In this document: positions 1 to 12,794 of the stretch, piece after piece
How the letters are laid out: every line of letters begins with the position of its first letter
Position numbering within the stretch: position 1 is the stretch's first letter
Made by a program: the position numbers and the translations under genes
Notes under the pieces: model-generated
What the model was told of the DNA's origin: nothing
Seen by the model: only the letters and a program-made list of their open reading frames with translations
Database searches by the model: none
From: Archegozetes longisetosus
Lineage: Eukaryota; Arthropoda; Arachnida; Sarcoptiformes; Trhypochthoniidae
Assembly (NCBI GenBank): GCA_018873245.2
Contig: JAEMBT020000006.1
Span: 14,648,387 to 14,712,386 of the forward strand
Direction of reading: 5' to 3'
DNA length: 64,000 bases

Positions 1-162
1 CTTTATGCAATCAAAACTAACTAATTTAAGCTAAAAATTAGTGGTATTTTATTGAAATACTGAATTCTGTCCAACTTAATTTGGTTTGTACACTACTACA
101 CTGTTCTGCAGCACAGCAAACGTGCTTCATTTCTCTTATGATGAGCTTAGAACGCTCCCAAT

Positions 163-2519
163 CAGCCTGACCACATGTCCCGGAATGACCTTAACAGTCC
201 AGGAATCGTGAACTGTGTCCAGGTGGAAGGAATGGACCATTCCTTGACATACAAGTATCCAGGAATGACAAATGTTTGACAAAATGTTTAAAAAATAGAT
301 TTTTCGAAATTGTATTAAAAGAATGTAAATATACTTATCATTACTCTATATCAATACTAAAACAAAACTCTAAAATAGGCATAAAATATAACTGAATCTT
401 GAAGTAGTCATACATTTACTCATAATCATTTGTTGCTAATGTTCACACTAATAGTATATAATGTTACTATATTTTCTGAACAAATAATTTACATTTCGCT
501 AAAGATTTAATACTTGTTTTCAATAAATACTGAAAATATTTATCATTATATCAATTAATTGCTAACAAACGAATATCATGTCAAACAAACGAACTATTAA
601 TGAATCGCCAAAAAAATCAAAGAGATTGACTTATTTCCAGGACATATGGCTTTCGAAAGATGAATATAAAGATTGGCTGAGAAAAGTTGATGACTTCAAA
701 GCTAATTGTATATTGTGTAAAACTCAATTCACAATTAAATACGAAGGCATTTCAGCTGTCAATACACACGGAAAATCGAAATCACACGAATCAAATGTGA
801 ATTCGGCCAAAATGTCTTCAGCGTTAGGTAATTTCATAGCTAAATCTGATTCGAGTGAAACCAAATCTATAGTTGTCTCAGGGGTGTGTCTGGCATATCA
901 TTCAGTAAATCACTTGAGTTGCCGATCGACTGACTGTGGTAACAAATTAATTCAGAATTTATTTACTGATTCCAAGATTGCCAAAGGATTACGTTGTGGT
1001 CGAACCAAAGTGGAAGCTATAGTGAAGAATGTTCTGTCTCAAGCTTCTATCAAATCTCATTTGAATCAAATTAGAGGTAAAGCATTTCCAATAGCAAGCG
1101 ATTAATTAGGGAAACTGTTTCCAATCGGTATTCAGTATTTTGATAAAACTAATCGGACTTGCAATTTCGTACTTAATTTCTACGAAGACTCAAATGAAAA
1201 ATCTGATGCTATTTATGATCAATTAAAAAATCTTTAGTCAATAATGAGCTGAATCAAAATCAAGTAATTGCTTACAGTGCTGAAAATGCAAATTTAAATT
1301 ATGGTAATTATCATTCAGTCTATGAAAACTTCAAGTCAGAAAATAATTTTATAGTAAAAGCGAATTGTAATTGTCATTTAATTCATAATACGGCCAAATA
1401 TTCCTTAATGAAACTGGACTTAGATGTGGAAAATCTAATCATCAAAATATTTGCACATTTTTCAAATTCTGCAAAGCGTATCGAATCTCTCAAGTCTTGC
1501 TACGAGTTCAGTGGAACGGAGTTCCAGAAAATACTAAAACATCCCTACTCGTTGGCTTTCACTTTTCCAGCAATAAAGCGTTTGTTGAAAAATTCTAGAG
1601 AAATTAAAAACTATTTTATAGGAATCGGTACGGATAATTGTCATAAAGTTATAGTTGAATTTGTTTGGGGTTTAAAATTGAATGGACTGAATAGTTCTGA
1701 TCTTTATTTAGAATTTATTAAACATCTAATGGAAATATCTCACCAGAATTTAGAACTTTTGCAGAGCAATAAAGTCAATTCAAGCAATTTATATGACATA
1801 GTGATGTAGTTGAAAATACAATTGACAAATAGACGTAAACATAAGTTTTTTTGCTCTAATATTAATGATTACCTCAAGAGTATATCTGTTTATGAACGTG
1901 AGACTTTTGAATGTGAAGCATTGAAATGCTATGACAGGGCCCTGGTTATTTAGAAAAGCATTTTAATTTTGAATAATCTATTTTCAAACATTTTAAAGTC
2001 CTTAATTTGGACGACAAACTTGATTATGAAAGTATCAATCAAATCTTGAATGTATTGAATATGAAAGTGAATCGCGACAAGATGTTCGATGAAATCAGTT
2101 TATTCAATCAATTTTTAATGATGTTTAACTCTGAAGATAAAGCTCAGATTTACCAAATTTAACAAAAGTTGTTGAAACTGTTTACGCAATCCCAATAGCG
2201 AATGATTTCATAGAAAGCGTGTTTAGCACAATGAAAAAGGTGCTAAGATTGAAAAGATGATCGAGGTTGAATAAATGTGAACACAATTAAAGCTGAAATA
2301 TGTACTTAAATTAATTTTTCAATGAATTGCTGTGAATTTAAAAATGTTGTACTAAATAACGAAAATCTAATCAAGGCCGCTAAAAATGATACTAAATATG
2401 ATAGAAAGTAATGTTTACTTAAAAAATGGCAATAAATTCGATGTCCCAGTATGTCCAGGTAATTATTCAGTTTTTATTGAAAAAATCAAGGAATTGGCGA
2501 AAGAGATGTGGTCAGGCTG
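163..2519 (+). mobile_element. hAT transposon, full-length but decayed
   Basis: Both ends are present. CAGCCTGACCACAT at 163-176 is matched by its exact reverse complement at 2506-2519. The element is flanked by an 8-bp target duplication with one mismatch: CTCCCAAT at 155-162 and CTCCTAAT at 2520-2527. Eight-bp duplications are diagnostic of the hAT superfamily. Just inside the left end (180-275) are several copies of a CCAGGAAT/GTCCAGG motif and a palindrome around AAGGAATGGACCATTCCTT, typical of subterminal transposase-binding repeats. The interior holds transposase remains in several frames (separate entry). Length is 2357 bp. It is an immobile fossil unless acted on by another copy. Confidence 0.93.
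578..2290 (+). pseudogene. hAT transposase pseudogene (ZBED / ZNF862-like family)
   Basis: The first block (578-1105, 175 residues) starts with a TTF/BED-type zinc-finger region: the 'YFQDIWLSKDEYKDWL' segment at residues 19-34, then Cys44, Cys47, His64 and His70. From 1106 the frame breaks, but related coding continues: an 'FVLNFYEDSNEKSDAIYDQL' segment near 1165-1230, then 'YSAENAN' near 1275, then an open block at 1408-1809 containing 'DVENLIIKIFAHFSNSAKR'. Near 2185-2260 a trace of the C-terminal hAT dimerisation region is readable ('IPIANDFIESVFSTMKK'). Stops and frameshifts separate the blocks, so no full transposase can be made. Known role of the family: DNA transposase that cuts and pastes elements with 8-bp target duplications. 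Family assignment is from motif memory, not a search. Confidence 0.88.
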
Positions 2520-2594
2520 CTCCTAATACTCATTTAAAACCATAATACTAATTCTATCATCAGACAATATACGAAAGGAGTTAGTCAGGTTTCG

Positions 2595-2705
2595 CCTAAT
2601 CATCCACCAAGCCAATGTGGGTATCAAATCAAAGCTTATGAAGGGTAAATTCGGGAATAAGAAGGATTCTTCAAAAATATGAAGGCTGAGAAGAGATATG
2701 AATTT
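2595..2705 (+). pseudogene. Unknown coding relic, left arm of an inverted pair
   Basis: This stretch matches the reverse complement of about 3735-3845. The best shared reading frame is on the plus strand here and gives 'PNHPPSQCGYQIKAYEG', a stop, then 'EGFFKNMKAEKRYE'. The other arm, read on the minus strand, gives 'PPNRPSSQYAYRIKAYEE', a stop, then 'KEFFKNMKAERRYE'. Several differences between arms are silent or conservative, which suggests the ancestral sequence was protein-coding. I do not recognise the protein. Each copy has a stop, so both look dead. It may be an old transposon gene or a duplicated gene fragment. Confidence 0.45.
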
Positions 2706-2993
2706 TTAATGATTGGCGTCAGAAAATTAAAAGATCGACGTTTTAATCATTTTTAAGACTAAGCAAACCTTAATGGACACTATAAAGTTGTTGCCGTCCG
2801 GTAGCACTCGATATTTTAACATATAGTTGATTCAATCGATGTTCAGACGAAGGGTTTGTTGAGGAGTAATCACAAGACATTTAACACACAATTAAATCAT
2901 TCTTTATTAATGTTGATTAGAGGGTAGTCTATATTAAGTGTTGAAACTAAAATGGCATTGCTGGTAATCAAGTGTTAGGCGGAAAAGGATATA

Positions 2994-3350
2994 CAGTCTG
3001 ACCTGGTTGATGGTAACTCGGATGATAGCAATACCCGTTTATTAGCAACACTGCACTTTTTCAATGCACCCATAGCATTACTAATACCCCGTTAATAGCA
3101 ATCAATGTTCAAAAAACTGCAAAATTTTGCATCAAAGGCTTTGATATAAAATAAAAATTAATGTATATTTTGTTTACAAATAAAGTTCATGATTATATGC
3201 TTTCTGATTGACTTCATGTAATTTTAAACAATAAATATTGTTCGTTTCATAACTTTTACATGTAATTTTTGAGTTCGGATGATAGCAAATCCGGTTGGTA
3301 GCAAATCATTTTGGCTGCACCGGCGAATTGCTATCAACCGGGTCAGACTG
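2994..3350. mobile_element. pogo/Tigger-like MITE (357 bp)
   Basis: The inverted ends start CAGTCTGACCTGGTTGAT at 2994 and, on the opposite strand from 3350, CAGTCTGACCCGGTTGAT. TA dinucleotides flank it at 2992-2993 and 3351-3352. A GGATGATAGCAA-type motif recurs inside both ends. There is no coding potential. CAG starts with TA target duplication suggest a pogo-type or other Tc1/mariner-superfamily MITE; the exact family is inferred. Confidence 0.85.
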
Positions 3351-3539
3351 TATTATAGAGATGCAAAGCATTGTATATATTGAATATAAGGAGATTTTAG
3401 TATTACTCATGACTTTATAGTAATTGATGAGTACATGCATGAGAGTTCAGGGAGATGACTATAACGTCGACTCATACACTGGCGTCAAAGTGGAGTATAA
3501 AGTATTTTGATCACTTTTGAAAAATTGAATATCGAAGCC

Positions 3540-3850
3540 ACCGAAGAAAAATTCTTCTGATAATGGCTACATCATCATTGCAGGGGGTCTCGGGCGGTAC
3601 CCTCTCAAATAAAGTCCGTGCTGAAGACTTAAGCAGAAAGCCTCCAGTGTCAAGTGAGCTACAGTTCCCCCGGTTAACGCCCACAGCTGAGGTTCTCGCC
3701 GGATCTCAGTGGCGTATGGCTATTGGTAATCCTTCATATCTCCTCTCGGCCTTCATGTTTTTGAAAAATTCCTTTTGCTTTCGATTCTACTCTTCATAAG
3801 CTTTAATTCGATACGCATATTGGCTTGATGGGCGATTAGGTGGGATGCAT
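3540..3850 (-). pseudogene. Unknown coding relic, right arm of an inverted pair
   Basis: On the minus strand this reads from about 3850 down through the arm shared with 2595-2705, then a stop, then an open run including 'RTSAVGVNRGNCSSLDTGGF' and 'LFERVPPETPCNDDVA'. Base composition here (3580-3720) is clearly more GC-rich than the surroundings, which supports ancient coding sequence. A plus-strand open frame of 78 codons at 3563-3799 overlaps it but looks like a shadow. I cannot name the protein. The inverted copy about 1.1 kb away could be the other end of one element or an independent copy. Confidence 0.4.
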
Positions 3851-4232
3851 GTGAGGGCGTTAATGTAAAAGGGAAGTTCTTATATAATAGTGTTTGAATA
3901 AAAATGGTCCGATTTATATTTGTTTAAAGAAAATTTATATAAATGTTCTCTATTAATCACAAGCGCTTGTAGCCGATTATACTTTTTAACTATTGATCAA
4001 TATCTACATGACCTATTCTTCATATGTAAAAATCTATTAAAATATACTAAGGTTGAATAGTACTGAGTAATTTATATCTAAATCAAGATTGTAATGATCG
4101 AACGCTTTCAGCTCATAAAGTAAATAAAACAGTCTCAAGCCTTTTATTTCAGCTTAAAATTGAAGAGAATTTCTGTCAAGCATTAAAGTCCTCATATATA
4201 TTTCTGACTAACTCCTTTACTTCAAAAATTTA

Positions 4233-4547
4233 CAATCAAGGGAAACAAAAACGAAGCAGTTTTTTTATTTTTCTACAGCTAAAAATCATACACTGATTAT
4301 AAAGCACTAAAATATGAGTAACTAGGGGAAAAGAATTGAAAAAATTTGAAATATTCAAAGTTTACGTATAATTGAAATAAATAATGACTAAGAATATCAT
4401 AGTATTGACTGAGCACAAAGTATTAGTTTACTAATCGGTATTTTTGATGGGAAAAAGTTGTGTATGACTTCAGTATATCAACTTTTTTGCTTTGAAACCT
4501 AGAAAGTAATATTTTTTTCACTGCTTCATTTTTGTTCCCTTTGATTG
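4233..4547. mobile_element. MITE inserted in the left end of fold-back copy 1
   Basis: The inverted ends begin CAATCAAGGGAAACAAAAAC at 4233 and, read from 4547 on the other strand, CAATCAAAGGGAACAAAAAT. Both continue with GAAGCAGT, for 28 bp. TA flanks it at 4231-4232 and 4548-4549. Deleting the element and one TA rebuilds the expected end of the host element (AAAAATTTACGACAGAGAAA), compared with the intact AAAAATGTACGGTAGAGAAA in other copies. No coding sequence. 315 bp. Confidence 0.85.
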
Positions 4548-5163
4548 TACGACAGAGAAAATAAAACAATATATAGTGAAAACTGAAAACAATGTAACGC
4601 ACGCATAATCAGATATTATAAAGTTATGGTTCTTTTCAAAACTTAGTCATTCTTAAAAAAAACAAATATTTATTGAACAAAATTCATATGGAGCTGGGAT
4701 AATACATTTTCAACTTTTTTTTAACTTGATTTATGATTAGTTTTGTTTGAATTTGTCTCTTATTTGAGATATTATGCTTGTAATGACAACTTTATATCTA
4801 TTAAACTTTATTCATACTTTAGTAGTTTTGTTAAAATTAAATTTTCATACATAATGTTTGGTTTTCTATACCATACATTTATCATCACATTCACCAGGTA
4901 AAGTTTCATATGAAAAGTTAAAGTTAAGGAGACTCCAAAATATGTTTAATAAAGTTGTAATTGCAAGCAAGTAATCTCATATTCAAACAAAACTAATCAT
5001 AAATCAAGTTAAAAAGAGTTGAAAATGTATTATCTCAGCTCTGTATGAATTGTGTTCAATAAATAGTTGTATTCTTAAGAATGGCTAAGCTTTGAAAGAA
5101 TCGTAACCTTGTAATAGCTGATTATGCGTACAGTTACATTTTTCTCAGTTTTGACTTTATATA

Positions 5164-5659
5164 CTGTCCGTTTTTTAAAAACTAAACTCAAATCCTTAGA
5201 ACAATTTTTCTTTATTATTACTCATGAATCAGAACTTACTGATAAGTTTAAAACATATATAACAAAATTTGATCACTTAGTCATTGATTTTGAATTAAAA
5301 ACACTTTTAATCATAAGATAGTGTTCACAACAAAAGTAAGAATTTTTATTTTGAAAACTCATTTATTAACTAAATCTTGTGATAAGGTTAGAGCTGTTTT
5401 TTTAAATATTTGGTAAAACTGGGCCGACCAATGCAACTATTCTTAGAATTGAATCAAATTTAATTTTACATATCTAAACTACTTTGTAGGATCACAGTTC
5501 TGAAATAGCTTTGTAAGATTATAGTTCATTATTAAAGGTTTATTTTGAAACATTCAAATTTCAGTGAATGAGTAAGCGATTTCACTTTTGACTCACATTT
5601 CCAAAAGCAATAAAGTGTTAATTGTAAAATCTGAGTTTAGTTTTTAAAAATACGGACAG
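5164..5659. mobile_element. MITE inserted in the right end of fold-back copy 1 (CTGTCCG family, copy A)
   Basis: The ends are CTGTCCGTTTTTTAAAAACT at 5164 and its complement (CTGTCCGTATTTTTAAAAAC read from 5659), both running on into AAACTCA, about 30 bp in all. TA flanks it at 5162-5163 and 5660-5661. The host sequence reads TTTATA before and TATTATATTTTATTTT after, rejoining the fold-back end seen in copies 2 and 3. 496 bp, non-coding. A diverged second copy is at 53547-54736. The open frame at 5124-5321 crosses the insertion border and is not a gene. Confidence 0.88.
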
Positions 5660-5710
5660 TATTATATTTTATTTTCTCTACCGTACATTTTTGAAGTAAA
5701 TTTTCATATA

Positions 5711-8700
5711 TTGTTGTTTTAGCATCTAACATCTAGCATCAAAATAGATCTAACATTTTCTTTGTCCTTAATACTTTTTTGCTAAATTATCGACATATAA
5801 TAGTTATTTAAATTAGGCTTGCTTATTAAGAAAGAAAAATTTTATAGATAGGTACATTTGTATATAAATTCAAAATGGTGAATTACCGATTTAACAAACA
5901 GCGATTTAAATGTTTGACTTTTATTTGGAATTTGGTTTATTACTTAATAATCTTCTCGTTCTATCATTGCGTAAATTATTCTTAGTACTCTCTAAATCTC
6001 TTAGGTTAATTCGTGTGAAATTTGAACCTCGGCCTCACCTTTCGGAATTGGGAGTTGCTCATATCGATTAATTTTGAAAATATGCTTTATTTGTTCAGAA
6101 CTTATTTTCTTAGTATTTTATCAAAGAGTTCTCATTTTTATGTGTATATCTGAACGCAGTATCTATACAAATGTAAACAGATTGATTCATAAGAACTGAT
6201 AAGTCAAATAAATATTTGAAGCATCATTTATAAGATATTATTTTGAGTGTTACCAATTACTATTATTCACTATATTTTTGATTTATTTCCGCACCTATAT
6301 CAAATTCAATAAGTCTTATATTTATAACGGTCTTGAGCAAATTATTAATAGACTTACACGTTAGTTTTGTATTGATTTGCTCAAATAATTTAGCTAGCCT
6401 TAAATCATTCTAAAGTGAAATTTACTTCATTCTAATTATACTTATCATTGAAATTCAAAAAAAGAAGTCAATTATTTTACCGAGTAGCATTCAAGGCAAT
6501 CTAAAACTACCTTAGATCAAATTTTAGAGCTCATAAAAATCTAATAAAGGTCATTCTAAAATATATACTTTTATAGTGAACACAAGAACTTTTCTAGGAA
6601 GTGTTTATTTTTGTGAGGATAACTGAATAACATTGAGTTAATCAGTAGTCTAGACTTGGTATCGAGTTTGTGACAATTTGGTCAAAGAGTAAGATGTTTT
6701 CATCTCTTTTAGAGATAATGACAATGAAGTTATGAAATATTTAAGCTTTGATGAGTTTTCTCATAAAGTTTTCTCATGTTTTAAATGTTGGACGTCAGAT
6801 GACACGAGTTTACTCATGATTCAAAGTATTGGATAATTTCTAGAAGGAATCTTTTTGAGATATTTTCAATGTACATCCGAATATCAAACAACATTTCTGT
6901 TTAGTTTAATATAACAACGTCTAAAATCTAGCATGTGATCAGCTTTGAATAATTTTAACACTGAATAAAATAAAAATTAGAATTTTTAATTTAGTTTTAA
7001 ACGAAATTTCTGTATGAAAGCATAATGAGTGCTATCCATATTGTATGGGAATCGTATAGATATAAATTGATCTGAATAAATGCAAAATAATAAATAGCAT
7101 TTAATATCTAGAGCTCAAGAGTATTGAGTAAACTTAATTTCTAGTTAATTTCTATGCGATTATTGGGGAGGTCCATGTTATCCAATGAAAATATATTACG
7201 CGCAGTTTGGGGCGCATTATAAGAAACCTTTCAATTTTGGATGAGGAGTAATTTTTGGAATTATTTCCAGAAACTTTCTCATTTACTAAATCATTGTAAA
7301 CGTTCACCAAGATTAAAATTGTTGTTTATCAGACGAGTATTTTTTATCTGCTGGAATACTTGTTAAAAACATTACTAAAACCTAGCATTTTTCGAAATAT
7401 AAAAGAATTTTCAGGATTAGCTGCATTTCAGTTTAATGAAAAACTAGTTTACATTTTATATAAAAATAGTACAATTCCTAACCTCATAAGTCTATTGCTG
7501 TTACCAAAACATATTCTTCACATGCAATACTAATTCTTGAAAGATATGAAAAGTATTCAATACCTAAAGTAAACCACATTCTGATTATGTCCAAAAGTTA
7601 ATGTATTTTTGACGTATTGGGTTGATTCTGAAGATCTCTTTTCATCAGTCAATCATAAAATTTGGTATAAACATATAGTTATGTAAAGTAAAACAAAAGG
7701 AGATGAAATATATTAGAGAAAGCTATTTGTATATTGAACAGATCAAAAATAGAACACGTTTCCTTTCAATCTTAGAGACATTACAGAATGGATTGCGTAT
7801 TCTTTGTGAAACAGAATAGAATAAGTTCAGCTTACGACATATGTGTCTGAAAAGCTGTCCAGGTCAGGCCAATAAAGAATTCGGTCAAATTATGAAGTCT
7901 ATCAAAAATTTTAGTTCATTTATATTAGAAATTTGATCGATACAATAATAGAATGGTATAAATCTCCTAAATTAATTTATCAGTACTTCTTCATGAATAT
8001 TTAATAAGGATTTCATTATATTGTTGAACATACACAGAGTTTGAAACTTTAAAACATATTTTGTTTGAAGATTTTACCCTGATCTATCCCAATTATTCAA
8101 GGAATTAAGAATAGTGTTTTGTCTGAAACAACTCGGCCTGTCGAAGATTATCATATTTTTTAATGTATGCTGAAGTAGTAGTTGAGGATTTTATCATTGA
8201 TTTGAGTGGTTGAATCCCTATGCTATTTTAAATTACATAAAATATATCTTTATCCGCATACATAATGTTAAATCTCATAAGGATTCAATCACTGAAATCA
8301 ATAGCGAAAAATTCAATTATACCAGCATTTTTAATATGATAATCTTCAACAGACTGAAGTGTTATTTCTAAAATATACCTACACCATTTTCGATTCCTTA
8401 GACAGTTGGGGTTGGTTCAGAGATAGAATAAGTAAGGGCTAAACAATATAACCTGCCCTTTATGAAGGACTCTTCACTACCAAATGTCACTCAAATTGTT
8501 AAAGCTCACTTACTATTAAATAAGCGCCTACATTGATCTTACTTAGCGTTATTTCTATAGTAAGCTTGTTGAGGTAAATGTGAGCGTAGGCGCAATAATA
8601 ATTGTAAAATGCGACAGTAAAACCAGACGTTTATTCGTTGGTAGAGTGCAGATTATCTAATTGAATCACCAGATAAATTACTGATTTTGATCAAGCAGGG

Positions 8701-11700
8701 AAAATAATTATATAATCAGAATATTTCATCAATTTTACTCTTTTACAAAACTAAATACACTTCTTATTTTGAAATTCTTTTCGATTTGAAACCATAAATT
8801 GATACAAAAATCCAAAGCTCGTCCACTAAAAACTTGTCGGACATCTATGTCTGACAGATTAATCAAAAAATATAGTGATCATTGAAGCAAATCATGAAAA
8901 CAGATAGACATCGTTTGACTTATTCAAATGTTTTTCCGTCTATTCCATCCTAAACAGAATCAATTCATTTTTCTGTTCATAAGTTTTGAATAAAAAGCTG
9001 ATTTCCTTCTCATATAAAACTACTTTATTTGAATCTATCCCTTACTTTTTATGAATAACGCATTTGAGAGATAGTTCTATCCATCAAATCCTTAATGGTG
9101 TTTATTGTCAATAAACTCATATAAATCTTATTGTATACCCAAAGATCGTACAAATTTTTTTGAATTACTATTACACGGAACATACAAATAAGACCTTTTT
9201 ATACATTGATTGTTTTGTTAAGAAATATTGCAATTTACCTGCGATACAATTAATTAAAAATTGTTTCATTCAAAGTTTTCCATTCAAATGATTTATCACA
9301 TAAGTAGGTTTGACTTATGGCTTGTGTATTTTGGTGAAAAAATCAAAAGTGTTTTAAACTTTTACCTGCTATCAATTTGGATACTGTGTTACAAACACTT
9401 AACAGCATGACTTTATATTCTCGATAAGACAGTTTTTCAAACTGAGGCCACAGGCTTTCTACTTATCTTATAGTAAATTTAAAAAGGGGTTACATCTAGA
9501 AGGATGTTCGGCAAAATGATTTATTTTGATAAAAGTATATTTCCTTTTTCTTATTTTGAACAAAGTTTAAAAGTTACGACTGACATGTTATGTGCATTAA
9601 AAGTAAAAGTTTGAGAGCAAACATATTTAATCATTACTTCAAATTCTTTTCTTTTTGTCTCACTATCAATATAGTTAAACTGAAAGCTTTGCTTTTCACC
9701 AAATCAACACTAGACTTGATCAATTTTTGTAATGTATTAGTTTGTCTTGAAACTTCAGATTCATTCAAAATTTTTTAAATATACGATTGAAAGAATGAAG
9801 TAAATGATGAAGGTCGCCACCTGTTACTAGCAAAACAATAACTATTTTTGAGCCAAAAATTTTCACTTTTATTTCAAGTAATCATATTTATTACGCGATA
9901 GTCTTCTTGAATAAGTTTTTACCCACTCGTCATCTTTTAAATTGTTATCTTTTTACTTCTAAAAATCTTAACTTTCAGTTGCATATAGATTTGAAAAGAG
10001 TTTTTCCAAAAAGTTACTTTCCCTAATACTGAAGCATTAAGTATTAATTCTTGACGGAAACTATTTTTTTTAAATCAAATATAAACTTACAGTATCATTT
10101 ACAATCTACATGTAATTTTTCATTATAAGTCATCTGTTACTTGAATTGTTTCATTCTGTCAGTGTTAAAGATCTAAAATGGCTTTTTACTCTCTAATTAT
10201 GCGCTTTCTTTAAGTGAGCGCTCACTAAAAGTTTAATTTGACCATTAATTATAAGATCGCTACAAAAAGTTTATTATCTAAGAATATGAGCGTTAAGAAC
10301 TTACTAATTGAGCAAAGCCTCACGTAACATACTAAACTTAATTAAACTTTATCAATACATCGATAAAAGAAACTTTTCATGAAGCGTTGCGTTTGCCAAC
10401 TTCTAAAAATCTGTTAACTTTATGATTTTTTACATAACGAAAATGCAGAGATTCATTTTTTATTAACGAACAAGTAATCAATGATACGAGTGATAAGGGA
10501 AAGAGTCTAAAATAGACTGGTGTGTTACTAAGATATAGTAAAACTACTTTGAAGAGTAAGATTGAAAATATCAACAATAAGTGCATAGGAAATAAATGAC
10601 TGTCAGTTTGTTTGGCTGACAATTTCATCTGTTATTATAACAGCGAAAGCGTTAGTCTAGCATTTCCGTAATCACCAAATGTGGTACAGTACCGATCGCT
10701 AACATGATTCACAAGTTAATATATTAACACTTCTCTTACTAGTATAAGAGCACATACTTCTAGGATCTGCTAATGAGGTTTTTTGGCGCTCTTGTCTTAC
10801 GGATATTTTTCTTACTTTGCTCTTCTGTCACTTTTGTTATCTGTTGATAATTTGCTTTCATTTCTGTATCTTTTTTATTGCTCGCTCATATTATAATGAA
10901 GAACTAGTGATACAAAGAAAAAATGTCTCATTAGAAGAGATTATATGAATCTATGTCTCATCGAAAAAGTGATTTCTTATCATTTACTATCGCACAGTGT
11001 ATTTTTCTTTCACTGTCAACTCCTTTCATTCAATTGGACTCAACATAATTATGATATTTTTCAAATTAAAAATAACTTGATAAGAATAATGATTACCTTT
11101 CTAGAAATGACCCCAAATAATTATCATTATATAGATTAACATAAAAACATATTAAGTCGATCATTTCAGTTAATTAACTTATAATTTACTTCCATTTGTT
11201 ATTTAGGTTGTTAGTTATATAAGTTTTTTTCAGTAAAACTTAACACAAGATAAACTAAATCAAAAATGTTGCCATTTTTATCCTGAAAATCAGTTTTATT
11301 GAAAAGTATGATTTTTGTGCAACTCGAATAAACGAGGCAAGTGCAAAAGTACTTGTTCGCTTATTTAAAAAACAAAAGGACTCATAATTATGTTTTATGA
11401 TTTGTTCCAAATTTGACTCAATACAAAGTTAACAGAATACTAATTATGACTTTTAATAATCACTATTTTATAGTATCACAGTTTAGAATATTTATCAATA
11501 TGTGATCAGCTTTTTAAACATACCATTATTACAGTTCAACAAATAGGAGATATCCGCAAGACATTAATAAGAAGAAAATCTTTATTCATTGTACATCTTA
11601 TCGAAAAAAATTTTTTATTCGAAAATTACAGACTAATACATTTAACAGTATTCAAATAATTGATTTTAAGTTTTAGAGATATTCAAACACTTTGAAAAGG

Positions 11701-12794
11701 GCTCAATCAATATTTAAAAGGTATTTTTGTTCTCTGAAAGCATTGAATCCATAAGTGCAAACTCTGATTCAGCTTTAAATAACATTTGACTTATACAGAA
11801 GTGGAGTTTCATTGACAGCAAATTCACTAAATATTAATATTGAATATTGAACTTTATCTTTTATTTTGAGTATGGCTTCCTTTTGTTTTCAAAAGTCAAA
11901 CAAGCTTGAAATCGAAAGTCTGATCTCATTCAAACTGAAAAGAAAGAGATCAGAATCTCGATGTTCTCAAGGATCTTATCTTCAAAAATCTTGAACAATA
12001 TTTGGAATGAAACTCTCGGGATTAAAAATATTGAACTAAAGAAATACATAGTATAAGTTAATACTCGGTTTATAATAAGTAGCCCTTAGCCAGAAATACA
12101 ATATTTTTCTTTCGACCACAGTTAACAATGTTAAATAAATCTCAGAAAAGAAATAAATAAGATTTTGAAATAAAACTTGCCATAAAAGTAGTAATCCCGA
12201 AAAAAGAGTGCACTTCTTTGATTCCTATTTTTAGACTCACTTTACTCTTATGTAAAATCCATAAATTCAATTTACCATAAAATTGACTCAAAGAATACAT
12301 GTTCAGATTTTCAAATGTCAAAATTTTCTATGTATTCTACACAATAACTTCTTTATGAAAATTAATTTAAAATTTGTCTGTCGTTTTCGCTCGTGATTTT
12401 GAATACGACCCAACGTCTCATTAACTGTGAATAACTGGTTATAAACAAATTTATTTGACCGAAAATATTTTTATATTGTTCTTAAGCTACATATAAGACC
12501 TTGGTTTAAATTATAGTTTGAAACGATATTAAGTCATATGCAAAATTTTGATTTAGTCATAAATCATCGCTGTATTTGCATTCATAAAACTTTTAAACAA
12601 TATTGAACGCACTCAATTTTGGAAAGCTAAGAAATTTTGTTTATTTTCAGGTATAATTGACTAAAAGTTAGTTTTTTGAGCAGAAATTGATGCTCTCCAG
12701 TGCTGACCGAAAGCGAAACTGTACAGATTGTAAGAAAAGATTAATCTTTTTATTATCAGGTAAAACTACGATTGATTGACTAATATTGACTTCA
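5711..12794. other. AT-rich intergenic stretch, no gene seen
   Basis: About 7 kb of AT-rich sequence with stops in all frames every few tens of codons. The few open frames of 60 to 83 codons (for example 9590-9778, 10377-10628, 10945-11139) are hydrophobic or low-complexity, without recognisable motifs, and fit chance in such DNA. I found no terminal-repeat pair or tandem array that I could support here. Confidence 0.5.

Larger units (their letters stand above)
4196..5710. mobile_element. Long fold-back element, copy 1, broken by two nested MITEs
   Basis: The two halves are inverted copies. 4550-4880 (CATAATCAGATATTATAAAG, GGAGCTGGGATAATACATTT) mirrors 4880-5162 (TATTATCTCAGCTCTGTATG, TAGCTGATTATGCGTACAG). 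The outer end motif is about TTACTTCAAAAATGTACGGTAGA followed by AAATAAAACA. The left end at 4215-4232 is cut off by a MITE at 4233-4547 and continues at 4548. The right end is cut by a MITE at 5164-5659 and continues at 5662. Removing both inserts restores both ends. Outer limits (about 4196 and 5710) are approximate because the tips are eroded. Copies 2 and 3 lie at 12795-13069 and 24731-25448. Confidence 0.82.

Noticed and set aside
3563-3799. Plus-strand 78-codon open frame
   Set aside because: It overlaps the inverted relic, whose conserved reading is on the minus strand. No motif supports the plus frame.
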